This document shows positions 24,857-34,127 of a stretch of DNA of 64,000 nucleotides, piece after piece. The stretch is from Palsa-504 sp963753195 (GTDB lineage Bacteria > Actinomycetota > Actinomycetes > Streptosporangiales > Streptosporangiaceae). Where the stretch lies: assembly GCA_963753195.1 (NCBI GenBank), contig CAVWBH010000001.1, positions 372,001-436,000 on the forward strand. The letters are read 5' to 3'. The translations under genes and the position numbers were made by a program. Below the pieces are notes generated by a model. That model made no database searches and was not told where the DNA came from. It saw only the letters and a program-made list of their open reading frames with translations. Numbering within the stretch: position 1 is the first letter of the stretch; each line of letters begins with the position of its first letter.

Positions 24857-27800
24857 CCGGATCGTGCTTCCCGCAGCACATGGGGCAGCCCGTGCTCCAG
24901 GGCCAGCTGCTCGGCCCGGATCAGCTGCCCCTTGGCCTGGCCGTCCTGCCCCAGCTGGCGCAGCACGTGCCCGTTGACGGCGAGCGTGGCGGCCAGGGTC
25001 GCGAGCCATGGCACCCGCTCGGCCACGGCCAGCAGCGGGGCCAGCACCGCGCGGGCGCGCTCCGGTTCGCCGCATCCGAGCCAGGCCCGCGCCAGCGACA
25101 GGCAGGCCTCGTCGCCGAGCAACCACGCGCCGCCGGCCGGGATGCTGGCCTGCCGGAGCAGCCGGTCCGCGTCGGCCAGGACCGTCGGCGAGCCGGTGGC
25201 GCTGGCCAACGGGGCCGCGCAGCGCAGTAGGTACGCCTCCGCGCCTGCCACCTCGGCCGCGGCCAGACCGCGCTCGAACATCTCGATGGCCTCAGCTTGG
25301 TTCCCGGCCAGCAGCAGAGTGGTGCCGAAGATGGCCCGCGTCGCGGACTTCCACCAGGGATGCTCGAGCTCCTCGGCCAGACTGAGGGACCGGCGGCCGA
25401 ACGCCATGGCTTCGTCGTCACGGCCGCGAAGCCGGGCCAGCCAGCCGAGGTGCGCGGTGTACCAGGCGGCGCAGGCGGGGTAGCCGCCGCGGCGGTTGAC
25501 CTCGATGGCGGTCTGCATCGCGGCCGCCGCCTGGTCCCAGTCGGCCGCGGCAATGAACAAGAACGCGGATTCGAACTCCGCCCACTGCAGCCGGAACAGG
25601 TCACCCTGCCGGTGCAGCAGCGGCGTGAGCTCGGCCAGCACGGTGGCCAGGCCCTGAGCGTCCCCGATATTGAGGCAGGCGATCTTGAGCCCGTCAAGCC
25701 CGACAGCCAGAGCCTGCTCGTCCGCGGAGGCCCGCCCGGCGGTCACCGCACGCCGGCCGTACTCAATGGCCGCGTCGAAACGGAGCCGGTTCGCGGCGAT
25801 GATGGCCAGCCGGGCCAGCATGTCGGCCTCGCGGGCCCGGTCGCCGAGCGCGAGGGCAATCCGCAGCCCGTTCTCGATGCTGGACGTGTAGGTATCGATC
25901 GGCACGCCGCGCGACGCGGCGAGGTCACCGCCGAGCTCGCGCAGGGCCGACATCTCCAGCCGGCGGTCCCCGACGGCACGTGCGCCGGCCAGGCCCCTGG
26001 CCAGGTCGGCCAGGGCGGCGGCGCTGGCGCCCGCGGCCTCCTGCGCAGATCGGCGGCCCGGCGGTGATAGGCCAGCCTGGTCGGCTCGGGCGTGGTGGCG
26101 TACATGACCTCCTGGATGAGGTCGTTGGCGAACTCGTAGTCCCGCCCGCTGACGGCCAGCAGCCTGCTGTGCAGCGCCTGCTCGCACCGCTCGAGCGCGG
26201 CCGCCGGGGAAAGGTCCAGCAATGCGCCCAGGGCCAGCGGGTCGATCGCGGCGCCCAGCACCGAGGCCGCCCTCAGCAGGGACTCGATGGCCGGGCCCGC
26301 CTGCCTGACCCGCGCCTGAACCGCGCTGAGCAGCGATTCGGGCATTCCGGTGTCCCCGCCGGCCAGGGCCCGCAGCACTTCCACGACGAACAGCGTGTGC
26401 CCCCGCGTCCGCTGCAAGATCGGCCCGGCCAGCGCGTCCTGCCCGGCCTGGCGGGCGAGCTGCTCGACCGCGGCCGGGCTGAGCGATCCCACCTCGATCC
26501 GGGTGGCCACAGCGCCGAGCGCGGCGCCGAGCTGCGGGTCATGCTCAGCCCGGACGGTCACCAGCACGAGCAGGCGGGCGCCGGAGGCGTGGCGGCCGAG
26601 GTAGTGGATGAACTCGGCGGTCGATTGGCCCGCGTACTGCAGGTCATCCACGACGAGCAGGACCGGCGCGCGTTCGGCTAGGCCGGCCAGGAACGCGGCC
26701 GCCGCCTGGAACGACCGGCGCCGTTCCATGTCCGGGCTGCCCCGCCAGGGCGGGGCGGGCCCGAGCAGCGCGGCCACCTCGGGCAGCAGGGCGGCGGCCG
26801 CCGGCTCGTGCTCGCCGAGCAGCTGCCGCAGCGTGGTCACCGTCATCCGGGTCACGACCGGCGCTACCGCTTCCACGATGGGCTGCAAGAAGAGCGAGCG
26901 CTCGGCCTCGTAGCAGCGTGTGCGCAGCACGGTCGCGCCGGTCGCGGCCGCCTCCGCTGCGAGCTCCTCAGCGAGGGCCGTCTTACCGATCCCCGCCTCG
27001 CCGATGACCATCACTACGCCCCCGTCCCCGGCTACGGCGCGGGCCCAGGCCTGGCGCAGGGCTGCGGTCTCTGCCGCCCGCCCCGGCAGGGCTGGCCGGG
27101 ACGCCTGGGTCTGGTGATGTGAACGGGAGGAGGAGGGTGAATGAGATGTTTGAGTAGAGCGGGGTGACTGGGACGAACGGGATTGCAGTACGGCCAGATA
27201 GAGCTCCTGGGTCTGCGGCGCCGGGCCCGTGCCGAGCTCCTCGGCGAGCCGCTCGCGTAGCGCCGCGTACGCCACCAGCGCCTTGGCCGGGTCGCCGGCC
27301 GCGGCGCAGGCCGACATGTACCAGCGGTGGGCCGGCTCATCCAGCGGGTCGGCCGTCATGGCCGCTTCGGCGTGCCGGGCCGCCGTGCGAGCGTCATCGG
27401 CGCCCAGCGCCGCTTCCGCCGCGGCCAGGCGAGCTCGGCGCAGGAGGGTCCGCAGCTCGCCGCGGGCCGGGTCCACCCAGGAGGAATAGGGCTCGTCAGC
27501 CAGTGCGGTGCCCGCGGATAGCAGCACGGTGGCCTGTTCGGCGGCGGTCAGGGCGATCGCGGGCGAGGCAGCCAGTTTCCGCTCCGCCTGCTCGCAGTAC
27601 CGGGCGGCCGCATCGAGGTCGACGCTGACCGCGGGGGGGCCGCCCAGCCGGTAACCCGGCCGGCCGCCCTGGATGACGCCGGGCCCCAGCACGCCGCGCA
27701 GCCTGCTCACCAGTGAGGCAACGTTCTGCTCGGCGGCCGCCGGCGGCTCGCCGTCCCACAGCACCTCGACGATCCGGTCCAGCGGGACCAGGCCGGGCCG

Positions 27801-27938
27801 TTCCACCGCGAGCAGCTTGAGCAGGGTCCGGGACTTGCGGCTGCCCACCTCGCCCTCGGGCAGCTCGATGCCGTCGCGGACCACGCCGAACGGGCCCGCC
27901 ACGCGCAGCTCTACCCGCGAGAGGCCATCCCTCCGCAT
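24847..27938 (-). pseudogene. SARP-type regulator with ATPase and TPR parts, split by frameshift
   Basis: Two overlapping frames together make one large regulator. From ATG 27938 come an OmpR-like DNA-binding domain (ELRVAGPFGVVRDGIEL...GSRKSRTLLKLLAV), a BTAD domain, and an AAA/NACHT-like ATPase with Walker A GEAGIGKTAL and Walker B LLVVDDLQ, reading to LAYHRRAADLR near 26050. The frame is then lost; the downstream frame resumes with AQEAAGASAAALADLARG and continues as TPR-like repeats (GDRRLEMSALRELGGDLAAS ... HVLREARSGLS) to 24847. Relatives have a longer helical stretch at this junction, so a deletion is likely as well. As separate products the frames are 25743-27938 and up to 26187-24847. 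An intact form would act as an ATP-dependent pathway activator. Confidence 0.72.
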
Positions 27939-27981
27939 ATCACTTCTTACCGCTGGCCAGCGGCCCGGGCAAGAGCCCGGG

Positions 27982-28803
27982 CTAGGCTTGCTCGCGCGAG
28001 CACCACCAGGTGGAGCGCCCGCCGACCGTGCCGTGCACCATCTCGGCGCCGCAGCGCGGGCAGCGCCCGCCGGGGCGCCGGGCCGCGATGACCTCGCCGG
28101 TGTGGGCCCCGCCGCCCTCGGCCGTCGCGGCGTCCAGCACCGACCGCACCGCGCGGTACAGGCGGTCGATGTCCCGGCGCCGCAGGCGGCTGACCGAGGT
28201 GGTGGGCGAGATCTTGGCCTGCCACAGGATCTCGTCGGCCAGCAGGTTCCCGATCCCGGCGATCTTGGACTGATCCAGCAGCCGGGCCTTGACCGCGATG
28301 GTCCCGTTGCTGATCAAGCCGCGGAACTCGGCCGCCGTGACCTCCACGGCGTCCGGGCCGAGCCGGTCGAGATCGGGGTTGAGCAAGATGCGCCCGAGGC
28401 GGCGTTTGTCGAACAACGCCAGCCGTCCGCCGTCGGCGAACTCCAGCGTGAACCGGTCCCACTCCGCCTTCCGCGGCTGCGCGTCCCGCCCGGGACGGTC
28501 ACCGCCTTCGGCCACCCAGCCATCTTCGGCGGTGACCACGATGCGCCCGGCCATGCCGAGGTGGATGCCCAGATCCGGGCCGGGCCCGGCCGAGCCATCC
28601 GGGCCCGATGTCGCGCACCAGATCAGCTTGCCGCGCCGGTGCGCCGCGGTGAAGGTCCGGCCGGTCAGCGCGGCGCGCAGCTCACCGGGGGAGTGCGGCC
28701 GGCAGACGAACGTGTCGGCGTCGTCAACGCCGGTGATGCGCCGGTCCAGCGCGAGGTCGGCGATCAGGCTGCGGGCCGTCTCGACCTCAGGCAGCTCAGG
28801 CAT
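27982..28803 (-). CDS. Fpg/Nei-family DNA glycosylase
   Basis: A 273-residue base-excision repair enzyme. The mature N-terminus PELPEVETARSLI supplies the catalytic Pro and Glu, and RRGKLIW the conserved Lys. DKRRLGRI, SNGTIAVKARLLDQSKIAGI GNLLADEILWQAKI is the H2TH region. The C-terminal zinc finger begins CPRCGAEM and ends STWWCSREQA, so the fourth Cys of the usual C-x2-C...C-x2-C finger is missing (Glu in its place). It belongs to the actinobacterial second Fpg-like group rather than the main MutM. The gene is followed 44 bp later by the SARP remnant on the same strand. Confidence 0.9.
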   Translation of the reverse strand: MPELPEVETARSLIADLALDRRITGVDDADTFVCRPHSPGELRAALTGRTFTAAHRRGKLIWCATSGPDGSAGPGPDLGIHLGMAGRIVVTAEDGWVAEGGDRPGRDAQPRKAEWDRFTLEFADGGRLALFDKRRLGRILLNPDLDRLGPDAVEVTAAEFRGLISNGTIAVKARLLDQSKIAGIGNLLADEILWQAKISPTTSVSRLRRRDIDRLYRAVRSVLDAATAEGGGAHTGEVIAARRPGGRCPRCGAEMVHGTVGGRSTWWCSREQA

Positions 28804-28853
28804 AACAACAGCTCCGGCATGACACCAGCTCCGGCGTGGGTAGAATGCGGCCT

Positions 28854-29570
28854 CTAGTCCGTGTCCCCGCGCAGGGCGGCGAACCGGTCGGCGGCCCGGT
28901 CGAGCTGGGCCAAGATGCGCTCCTTGGCCGCGGCGTCCAGCGGGGTGTCCGGCCGGGCGATGAGATCGGCCAGGACCGGGACCAGCGGCGCGTACTTGCC
29001 CGCGAGCCGGTGCAGCCGGGGCCCGGTCGTGTGCATGAGACCGGCGCCGTTATCGGTGAAGTCGGAGGCCTTGATGACGCGGGCCCACGGGTTGCCGCGC
29101 AGGCTGTCGGCCACGTGCTCTCGGTACTGCTCGTCCTGGTCGCGATCTGGCGCGTAGACCGGGTTGGTCACCGCGCCGACCAGTTCGGCCACCCGCGGGC
29201 CGAACTCGGCCGCGAGCCGGTCGAGCGCGGCGTCTGGATCAGCCACCCCGCCGGCCAGCTCGGCCGGGTGGTCTTCCACGGCGTCGTGCAGCAGCGCCGC
29301 GCAGACCACGTCGGCGTCGCGCACGCCGTAATAGGTCATGATCCGGATCGCCACCCGGAGGAGGTGGTTGACGTAGGGCTCCCGGTCCCGGCGGTCGCCG
29401 GCGTGCAGCCGGGCGGCTAGGTCCAGCGCCCGCTCCATCCGGCGCCGGTCCGCTTCGGGCCAGGACGCGATCTCGGCCTCGAACCGGTCCCGCAGTCCCG
29501 CCTCACCGTAGGTCGAGGTGATCGCGTGCAACGGCATCGTGGCCAGCAGCCGCCGCTGATCGCTGTCCAT
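28854..29570 (-). CDS. HD-domain phosphohydrolase (RelA/SpoT-like HD)
   Basis: A 238-residue metal-dependent HD protein. The domain lies at residues ~50-150: RALDLAARLHAGDRRDREPY VNHLLRVAIRI, then VVCAALLHDAVEDHPAEL (the HD pair in LLHDAVED), and KASDFTDN where the last Asp binds metal. The order and the HDAVED motif are those of the SpoT-type hydrolase domain, but no synthetase, TGS or ACT domain follows. It could be a small (p)ppGpp hydrolase or another nucleotide hydrolase; which is not decidable here. Confidence 0.88.
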   Translation of the reverse strand: MDSDQRRLLATMPLHAITSTYGEAGLRDRFEAEIASWPEADRRRMERALDLAARLHAGDRRDREPYVNHLLRVAIRIMTYYGVRDADVVCAALLHDAVEDHPAELAGGVADPDAALDRLAAEFGPRVAELVGAVTNPVYAPDRDQDEQYREHVADSLRGNPWARVIKASDFTDNGAGLMHTTGPRLHRLAGKYAPLVPVLADLIARPDTPLDAAAKERILAQLDRAADRFAALRGDTD

Positions 29571-29590
29571 GACCTACAAGTAGCACACCG

Positions 29591-31258
29591 TCAGCCGGTT
29601 ACGCCTGCCATGTCCGCAGGCTCGGGCAGCAGGGGAAGGTAGATGGCGAACTGGGTCCGGCCGGGCCGGCTGGTCACCGTGATGCTGCCGCCGTGCGCGG
29701 CCACGACCGCGTCCACGATGGCCAGGCCCAGCCCGGTGCTCTTGCCCGCGGCATCGAGGTCACGCGCCCGCGACGTGTCGGCCCGGGTGAAGCGCTCGAA
29801 TAGGTCAGGCAGCAGCTCGGGCGGGATGCCCGGGCCGTCGTCGGTGATGCTGAGCTCCGCCCGCGGCCAGGCCGGCCGCACCCCTCGCTCCAGCACCCCG
29901 GAACCCTCCGGCACCGGTGCATCCGGACCAGACCCCTCGACGCGGAGCGCCACGCTCACCGTCGAGCCTGCCGGGGTGTGCTTGCCTGCGTTGCTCATCA
30001 GGTTGGCCAGCACCTGATGCAGCCGGTGCTCGTCGCCGCGGACCATGACCGGGTCGCTGGGCAGGTCAAGCCGCCAGTGATGCTCCTGGCGGGCCACCCG
30101 TGCGTCGCTCGTCACGTCGATGGCCAGCCGGGACAGGTCGACCGGCTCACGTTCCAGCGGGCGGCCGGCGTCCAGCCGGGCCAGCAGCAGCAGGTCGTCG
30201 ACCAGGACGCTCATCCGGGCCGACTCCGACTGGACACGTGTCAGTGCGTGGATCACGTCCTCGGGCACCGGGCCACGGTGACGCAGGGCGAACTCGGCGT
30301 AGCCGCGGATCGCCGACAGCGGAGTGCGCAGCTCGTGCGACGCGTCGGCGGCGAACCGGCGCAGCCTGGCCTCGCTGGCCGCCCGGCGGCCCAGAGCCCG
30401 CTCGACGTGCAGGAGCATGCGGTTGAACGCCGCGCCGACCTGGCCGACCTCGGTCCGCGGATCGGTGTCGGGGACACCGGCCGGCAGCGTCACCTCACCC
30501 GAGTCAAGCGGCAGTTCGGTCACCATGGTCGCCGTGGCGGCAACCCGGCGCAGCGGCCGCAGGGACAGCCGCACCAGTGCCGTGCCCAGCACGCCGGCCA
30601 GCAGCAGCACGCTGAGGAAGACGATCAGCTCGGCGAGCGCCACCTGGCCCAGCACGTGCTCCACGCTGCTCAGCGGCAGCCCGGTGATCAGGACGTCGCC
30701 GTCTTGTCCGGTCACAGCGGTCAGCCGGTAATCCCCGTCGAGCGAGGTGAGGCTCGCGCTCGACTTTGTGCTCGACCAGGGCGGCCGCTGCTGCGCCGAC
30801 TGCTCGTAGACAGGCAGCGCCATGAGGGCCTTCGTGTCCGCCGCTGACAAGTGGCATGTCTCGTTGTCCATGCCGTTCACGACGCCGCAGTTGGTGATCG
30901 CGCCGTCCTTGATCCGCACGCCCAGCATCCCCTGCGGCTGTCCCTGGCTGCACGAGCTGGCGTTGGGCGGCGGCGGGTTGTCGTCAGAATCGCCGCCGGG
31001 CTGGCCGCCCTGCGCTCCGGTGGGGGCCTGGTGATCGGATTCGATGCAGATGGCATAGGTGGCGCTCGTGCTGCGCAGCTGCTGGTCGACGGAGGAGACC
31101 ATCGAACCCCGGACGGTCAGGTAGGTGCCCACGCCGATGACGGCGCACGCGCCGAGCAGCAGCAGCAGCACGCCGGCGATCAGCCGCGCTCCGAGCGTCC
31201 GGCCCGCCAGCCACCTCGGCCCCGCGGGGACCCGGTCCGCCCGGCGCCCATCGGACAT
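29591..31258 (-). CDS. Two-component sensor histidine kinase
   Basis: A 555-residue membrane kinase. TM1 (residues ~22-48), an extracytoplasmic sensor region (~50-205) with four Cys (71, 103, 124, 135) and a Pro/Asn-rich stretch, TM2 (~208-230), HAMP (~230-290), HisKA with phospho-acceptor His308 in DASHELRTPL, and HATPase with NLMSNAGKHT, DDGPGIP and GLGLAIVDAVV. The ATG at 31258 shares one base with the response-regulator stop, so the pair is coupled. A longer open frame upstream is antisense-free overlap with the regulator and is rejected. Related to TcrY/PrrB-like kinases; the signal is unknown. Confidence 0.94.
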   Translation of the reverse strand: MSDGRRADRVPAGPRWLAGRTLGARLIAGVLLLLLGACAVIGVGTYLTVRGSMVSSVDQQLRSTSATYAICIESDHQAPTGAQGGQPGGDSDDNPPPPNASSCSQGQPQGMLGVRIKDGAITNCGVVNGMDNETCHLSAADTKALMALPVYEQSAQQRPPWSSTKSSASLTSLDGDYRLTAVTGQDGDVLITGLPLSSVEHVLGQVALAELIVFLSVLLLAGVLGTALVRLSLRPLRRVAATATMVTELPLDSGEVTLPAGVPDTDPRTEVGQVGAAFNRMLLHVERALGRRAASEARLRRFAADASHELRTPLSAIRGYAEFALRHRGPVPEDVIHALTRVQSESARMSVLVDDLLLLARLDAGRPLEREPVDLSRLAIDVTSDARVARQEHHWRLDLPSDPVMVRGDEHRLHQVLANLMSNAGKHTPAGSTVSVALRVEGSGPDAPVPEGSGVLERGVRPAWPRAELSITDDGPGIPPELLPDLFERFTRADTSRARDLDAAGKSTGLGLAIVDAVVAAHGGSITVTSRPGRTQFAIYLPLLPEPADMAGVTG

Positions 31259-32037
31259 CAGCTGGCTGGCTTCAGCACGTATCCGACGCCGCGGACGGTG
31301 TGAATGAGCGGCGTGCGCCCGGCGTCGATCTTCTTCCGCAGGTAGCTGATGTACAGCTCGACGACGTGCGCCTGGCCGCCGAAGTCGTAATTCCACACCC
31401 GGTCCAGGATCTGCGCCTTGGACAGCACCCGCCTGGGGTTGCGCATCAGAAACCGCAGCAGCTCGAATTCCGTCGCGGTCAGCTCGACGAGCTCGCCATC
31501 CCGGCGGACCTCGCGGGCGTCCTCGTCCATGGTCAGGTCGCCGACCACGACCAGCCCCTCGGCGTGGGCGCGGGTCAGGTTGGCCCGGCGCAGCAGCCCG
31601 CGCAGCCGGGCCAGCACCTCCTCGAGGCTGAACGGCTTGGTCACGTAGTCGTCGCCTCCGGCGGTGATGCCCGCCACCCGGTCCTCCACCGCGTCCCGCG
31701 CGGTCAGGAACAGCACGCACACCTGCGGTATCTCAGCCCGGAGCCTGCGCATCACCTCCAGGCCGCTGATGTCGGGAAGCATGATGTCAAGCACGACAGC
31801 GTCGGGCCGGAATTCGCGCGCGGTCCGGACGGCGTCCGCGCCGTTCCCGGCCGTCTGTACCGTCCAGCCCTCGTAGCGCAGCACGCTGGCCAGCAGCTCA
31901 GCCAGGCTCGGCTCGTCGTCGACGACGAGAACCCGCGCCGGCGTCCCGTCCGCGTGCTGGAGGCCGTCATCCTGGCCGCTGGCCGGTCCGGGTGCTGGGC
32001 TGTAGTTCCCCATGGTCCTACTCACTGTCATGATCAC
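31258..32037 (-). CDS. OmpR-family response regulator
   Basis: A 259-residue regulator. Receiver domain (residues ~34-150) with VLVVDDEPSLAELLA, phospho-acceptor Asp84 in VVLDIMLPD, and Lys in YVTKPFSLEEV. C-terminal winged helix (~165-258) with ELTATEFELLRFLMRNPRRVLSK, LDRVWNYDFGG, VVELYISYLRKKID, and LIHTVRGVGYVLK. Several starts lie at the 5' end (GTG 32037, ATG 32031, ATG 32013) without a clear ribosome site. The cognate kinase follows with a one-base stop/start overlap. Confidence 0.95.
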   Translation of the reverse strand: MIMTVSRTMGNYSPAPGPASGQDDGLQHADGTPARVLVVDDEPSLAELLASVLRYEGWTVQTAGNGADAVRTAREFRPDAVVLDIMLPDISGLEVMRRLRAEIPQVCVLFLTARDAVEDRVAGITAGGDDYVTKPFSLEEVLARLRGLLRRANLTRAHAEGLVVVGDLTMDEDAREVRRDGELVELTATEFELLRFLMRNPRRVLSKAQILDRVWNYDFGGQAHVVELYISYLRKKIDAGRTPLIHTVRGVGYVLKPAS

Positions 32038-32205
32038 GTACGTGCTTAGTATGCCTGCGGGTGCCGGGTTCTCTGTCCGGGATCCTCACTTAGCGTGATG
32101 CCCGCGATCCCATTTCACCCGAGTAATGCGCGCGGCAGGTCAGCATCAGCTCTGAGTACCCTCTGAAACCCCCGCGAACCCCGCGACGCCCGGAGGGCCA
32201 GGCCC

Positions 32206-32832
32206 TCAGCCGTCGCCGAGCAGCCGCCCGAGCTTGGACCCGGACGACGACCGTGTCGCCCCCGCCTCGCGCAGCGCCCGGCCGACCGCCTCCAGCACCC
32301 GCGGCGCATCGGCGCTGTTCTCGGCCGCCTCGACCTCAATCTCGCGCCACCGCACCGGCTCGGCGCCGGGCTCGTCGAGCCGGGTCGCGGTCACGAGGTC
32401 GTCGGCGACTTCGGCCAGCGGCTGCCCCGCCTGGCTGGCCAGTGTCACCACTGTCCGTTCGGTATCAAGAATGGCCACCGGGTGCAGGGGCCGGCCTGCG
32501 ATGACGTCCGCCACCTGGGCGGCCAGCTCGGCCGGCACGGCGGCGGTGTCACCGTCGCCGAGGGCCGCGCGGATTTCCTGCCTGGTGTCCTGGCGCACCG
32601 GCAGCTTGAGGTGCCAGCCCTCGTCGGCGCCGCCGACGCGCCGCCGCAGCGTGATCTTGTTCCTGAGGAGGTCGAGTTCCTCGGTGTCGAAGTAGGTGGC
32701 GCTCAGGTAGATCCGGTGCCGCCCGGCCGGCTTCGCCCGCCCCTCCAGGCCGCTGAGGTCGGGCACGGTGAAGTCAGCGTCGGCGTCCCACTTCTGCTCC
32801 GTTTCGAGGTGCCGGCCCGTGCTATCGCTCAC
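32206..32832 (-). CDS. CYTH-domain protein
   Basis: A 208-residue stand-alone CYTH (triphosphate tunnel) protein. The N-terminal motif reads HLETEQKWD, a variant of ExExK; later strands carry RIYLSATYFDTEELDLLRNK, ITLRRRVGG and WHLKLPV, and VRWREIEVE holds the acidic C-terminal strand. Many actinobacterial homologues carry a C-terminal CHAD domain; here the protein ends after CYTH. Such proteins hydrolyse tripolyphosphate or organic triphosphates. The GTG start overlaps the PCMT stop (GTGA), so it is translated from the same message. Confidence 0.9.
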   Translation of the reverse strand: MSDSTGRHLETEQKWDADADFTVPDLSGLEGRAKPAGRHRIYLSATYFDTEELDLLRNKITLRRRVGGADEGWHLKLPVRQDTRQEIRAALGDGDTAAVPAELAAQVADVIAGRPLHPVAILDTERTVVTLASQAGQPLAEVADDLVTATRLDEPGAEPVRWREIEVEAAENSADAPRVLEAVGRALREAGATRSSSGSKLGRLLGDG

Positions 32833-34127
32833 GCTTCAAGGCTAGTCATGGTAGACAGCGAACCGCGTGGCGGGTCGCTCCATGACCAGAGCGCCCGCGC
32901 CCGGGTCCGGGGCGCCCGCCGGGGTCCTGGGGTAGGCGTCGACGTGCAGGCCCGCGAGGCCTGGCCGGCCTGGTCCCAGGCCCGGACCTGCGCCGCGAGG
33001 TCTGCGGCGAGCTGGCCGCCCCGCGGGCCGAAACCGGCCGCCCGCAAGGCGAACAGCCCGGCTCCCTCCCCGGCTGGGTGGTCGGCTCCCTCCCCGGCTG
33101 GGTGGTCGGCTCCCTCCCCGGCTGGGTGGTCGGCGGTGAGGAGGGCGATGCCGCCGCCGTCGGCGATCCCTACGGTGGTCTGCAGACCCGGTCCGGGTAG
33201 CGCGGCCGCGGCGAGCAGGCTATCGGGGCCTTCCACGTTCAGCAGGAACGACCGGGGCTCACGGGTCGCCAGCCACAGGCCCAGCTCCCAGAACACCCGC
33301 GCCGGCCTGGCTCGTACTCCGGTCGGCTCCGGCCCGGACGGCGCGGTCAGCAGGGCGGCCAGCGCCCCGCTGTCCGCCGGGCCCGGCTCGCCGGCGACGG
33401 TCCCGTCGGGCAGCAGCACGGACAGACCGGGCGCGAGGATCACGACGCGTTCGGGCCCGGCCAGGGACCCGCGCATCCGCATGAAACCGCACGGTGCGAG
33501 CGACCGGCTGGTCCACGGCCCGATGGGGCCGTCCCGCTCGAAAGCGACCGACAGCTGGGTTCCGCGGACGTCCAGCGGCACGACGATCCGCGCCTGCGGG
33601 GCCGCCTGCTCCAGCCACGCCGGGGCCAGGTCGGCCACGCCGACGGTGGCGATGACCCGGTCGTAGGGCGCCCGCTCCGGATAGCCCACGGCCCCGTCCG
33701 AGCAGACCACCGTCACGGCCCCGGAACCCGCGCTGGCCAGGTGCTCGCGGGCCAGGCCCACCAGCTCGGAGTCGATGTCGACGCTGGTCACCTGCCCTTC
33801 CTCGCCCACGATGTGGCTGATCAGGGCGGCGTTGTAGCCGGTCCCGGCGCCGATCTCCAGCACCCGCTGGCCCGGGGCCAGGCTCAGCTGGTCGAGCATG
33901 ATGGCCATGATGGCGGGCTGGGAGGACGAGCTGATCGGATGACCGTCGGCGTCACGTTTGGTCACTATGGCCGCGTCGCGGTAGGCCTCTTCCGGCGGCA
34001 GGTCGGGCAGGAACAGATGGCGTGGCACGGCATGCAGCGCGGCGGCGACCCGCTCGCTGCCGATCCGGCTGGCCTCCACGACCTGCGCGGCCAGCCGTTC
34101 CCGCATGCGTGCGAGCTCACCGGCCAA
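32829..34127 (-). CDS. Protein-L-isoaspartate O-methyltransferase family, long form
   Basis: A 432-residue protein. Residues 1-210 are a PCMT domain: VPRHLFLPD, ATVTK-like AAIVTKRDADG, SSSSQPAIMAIMLDQL, SAM motif VLEIGAGTGYNAALI, and VVCSDGAVGYPERAPYDRVI. This part repairs isoaspartyl residues or modifies peptides. The rest (~215-432) is a poorly conserved C-terminal extension seen in actinobacterial long PCMTs, including three ADHPAGEG repeats from a 24-bp tandem repeat. The last ~40 residues are Arg/Pro-rich. It overlaps the GT87 gene by 11 bp and CYTH by 4, forming one transcription unit. Confidence 0.9.
   Translation of the reverse strand: MAGELARMRERLAAQVVEASRIGSERVAAALHAVPRHLFLPDLPPEEAYRDAAIVTKRDADGHPISSSSQPAIMAIMLDQLSLAPGQRVLEIGAGTGYNAALISHIVGEEGQVTSVDIDSELVGLAREHLASAGSGAVTVVCSDGAVGYPERAPYDRVIATVGVADLAPAWLEQAAPQARIVVPLDVRGTQLSVAFERDGPIGPWTSRSLAPCGFMRMRGSLAGPERVVILAPGLSVLLPDGTVAGEPGPADSGALAALLTAPSGPEPTGVRARPARVFWELGLWLATREPRSFLLNVEGPDSLLAAAALPGPGLQTTVGIADGGGIALLTADHPAGEGADHPAGEGADHPAGEGAGLFALRAAGFGPRGGQLAADLAAQVRAWDQAGQASRACTSTPTPGPRRAPRTRARALWSWSDPPRGSLSTMTSLEA
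33060..33131 (-). repeat. Three perfect 24-bp tandem repeats inside the PCMT gene
   Basis: Three identical units, each beginning GGCTCCCTCCCCGGCTGG on the plus strand, follow each other without interruption and encode (ADHPAGEG)3 on the minus strand. Identity between copies points to a recent expansion. Confidence 0.95.

Noticed and set aside
31259..31720. N-terminal extension of the histidine kinase
   Set aside because: It lies wholly inside the response regulator in another frame; the ATG at 31258 overlapping the regulator stop is the natural start.
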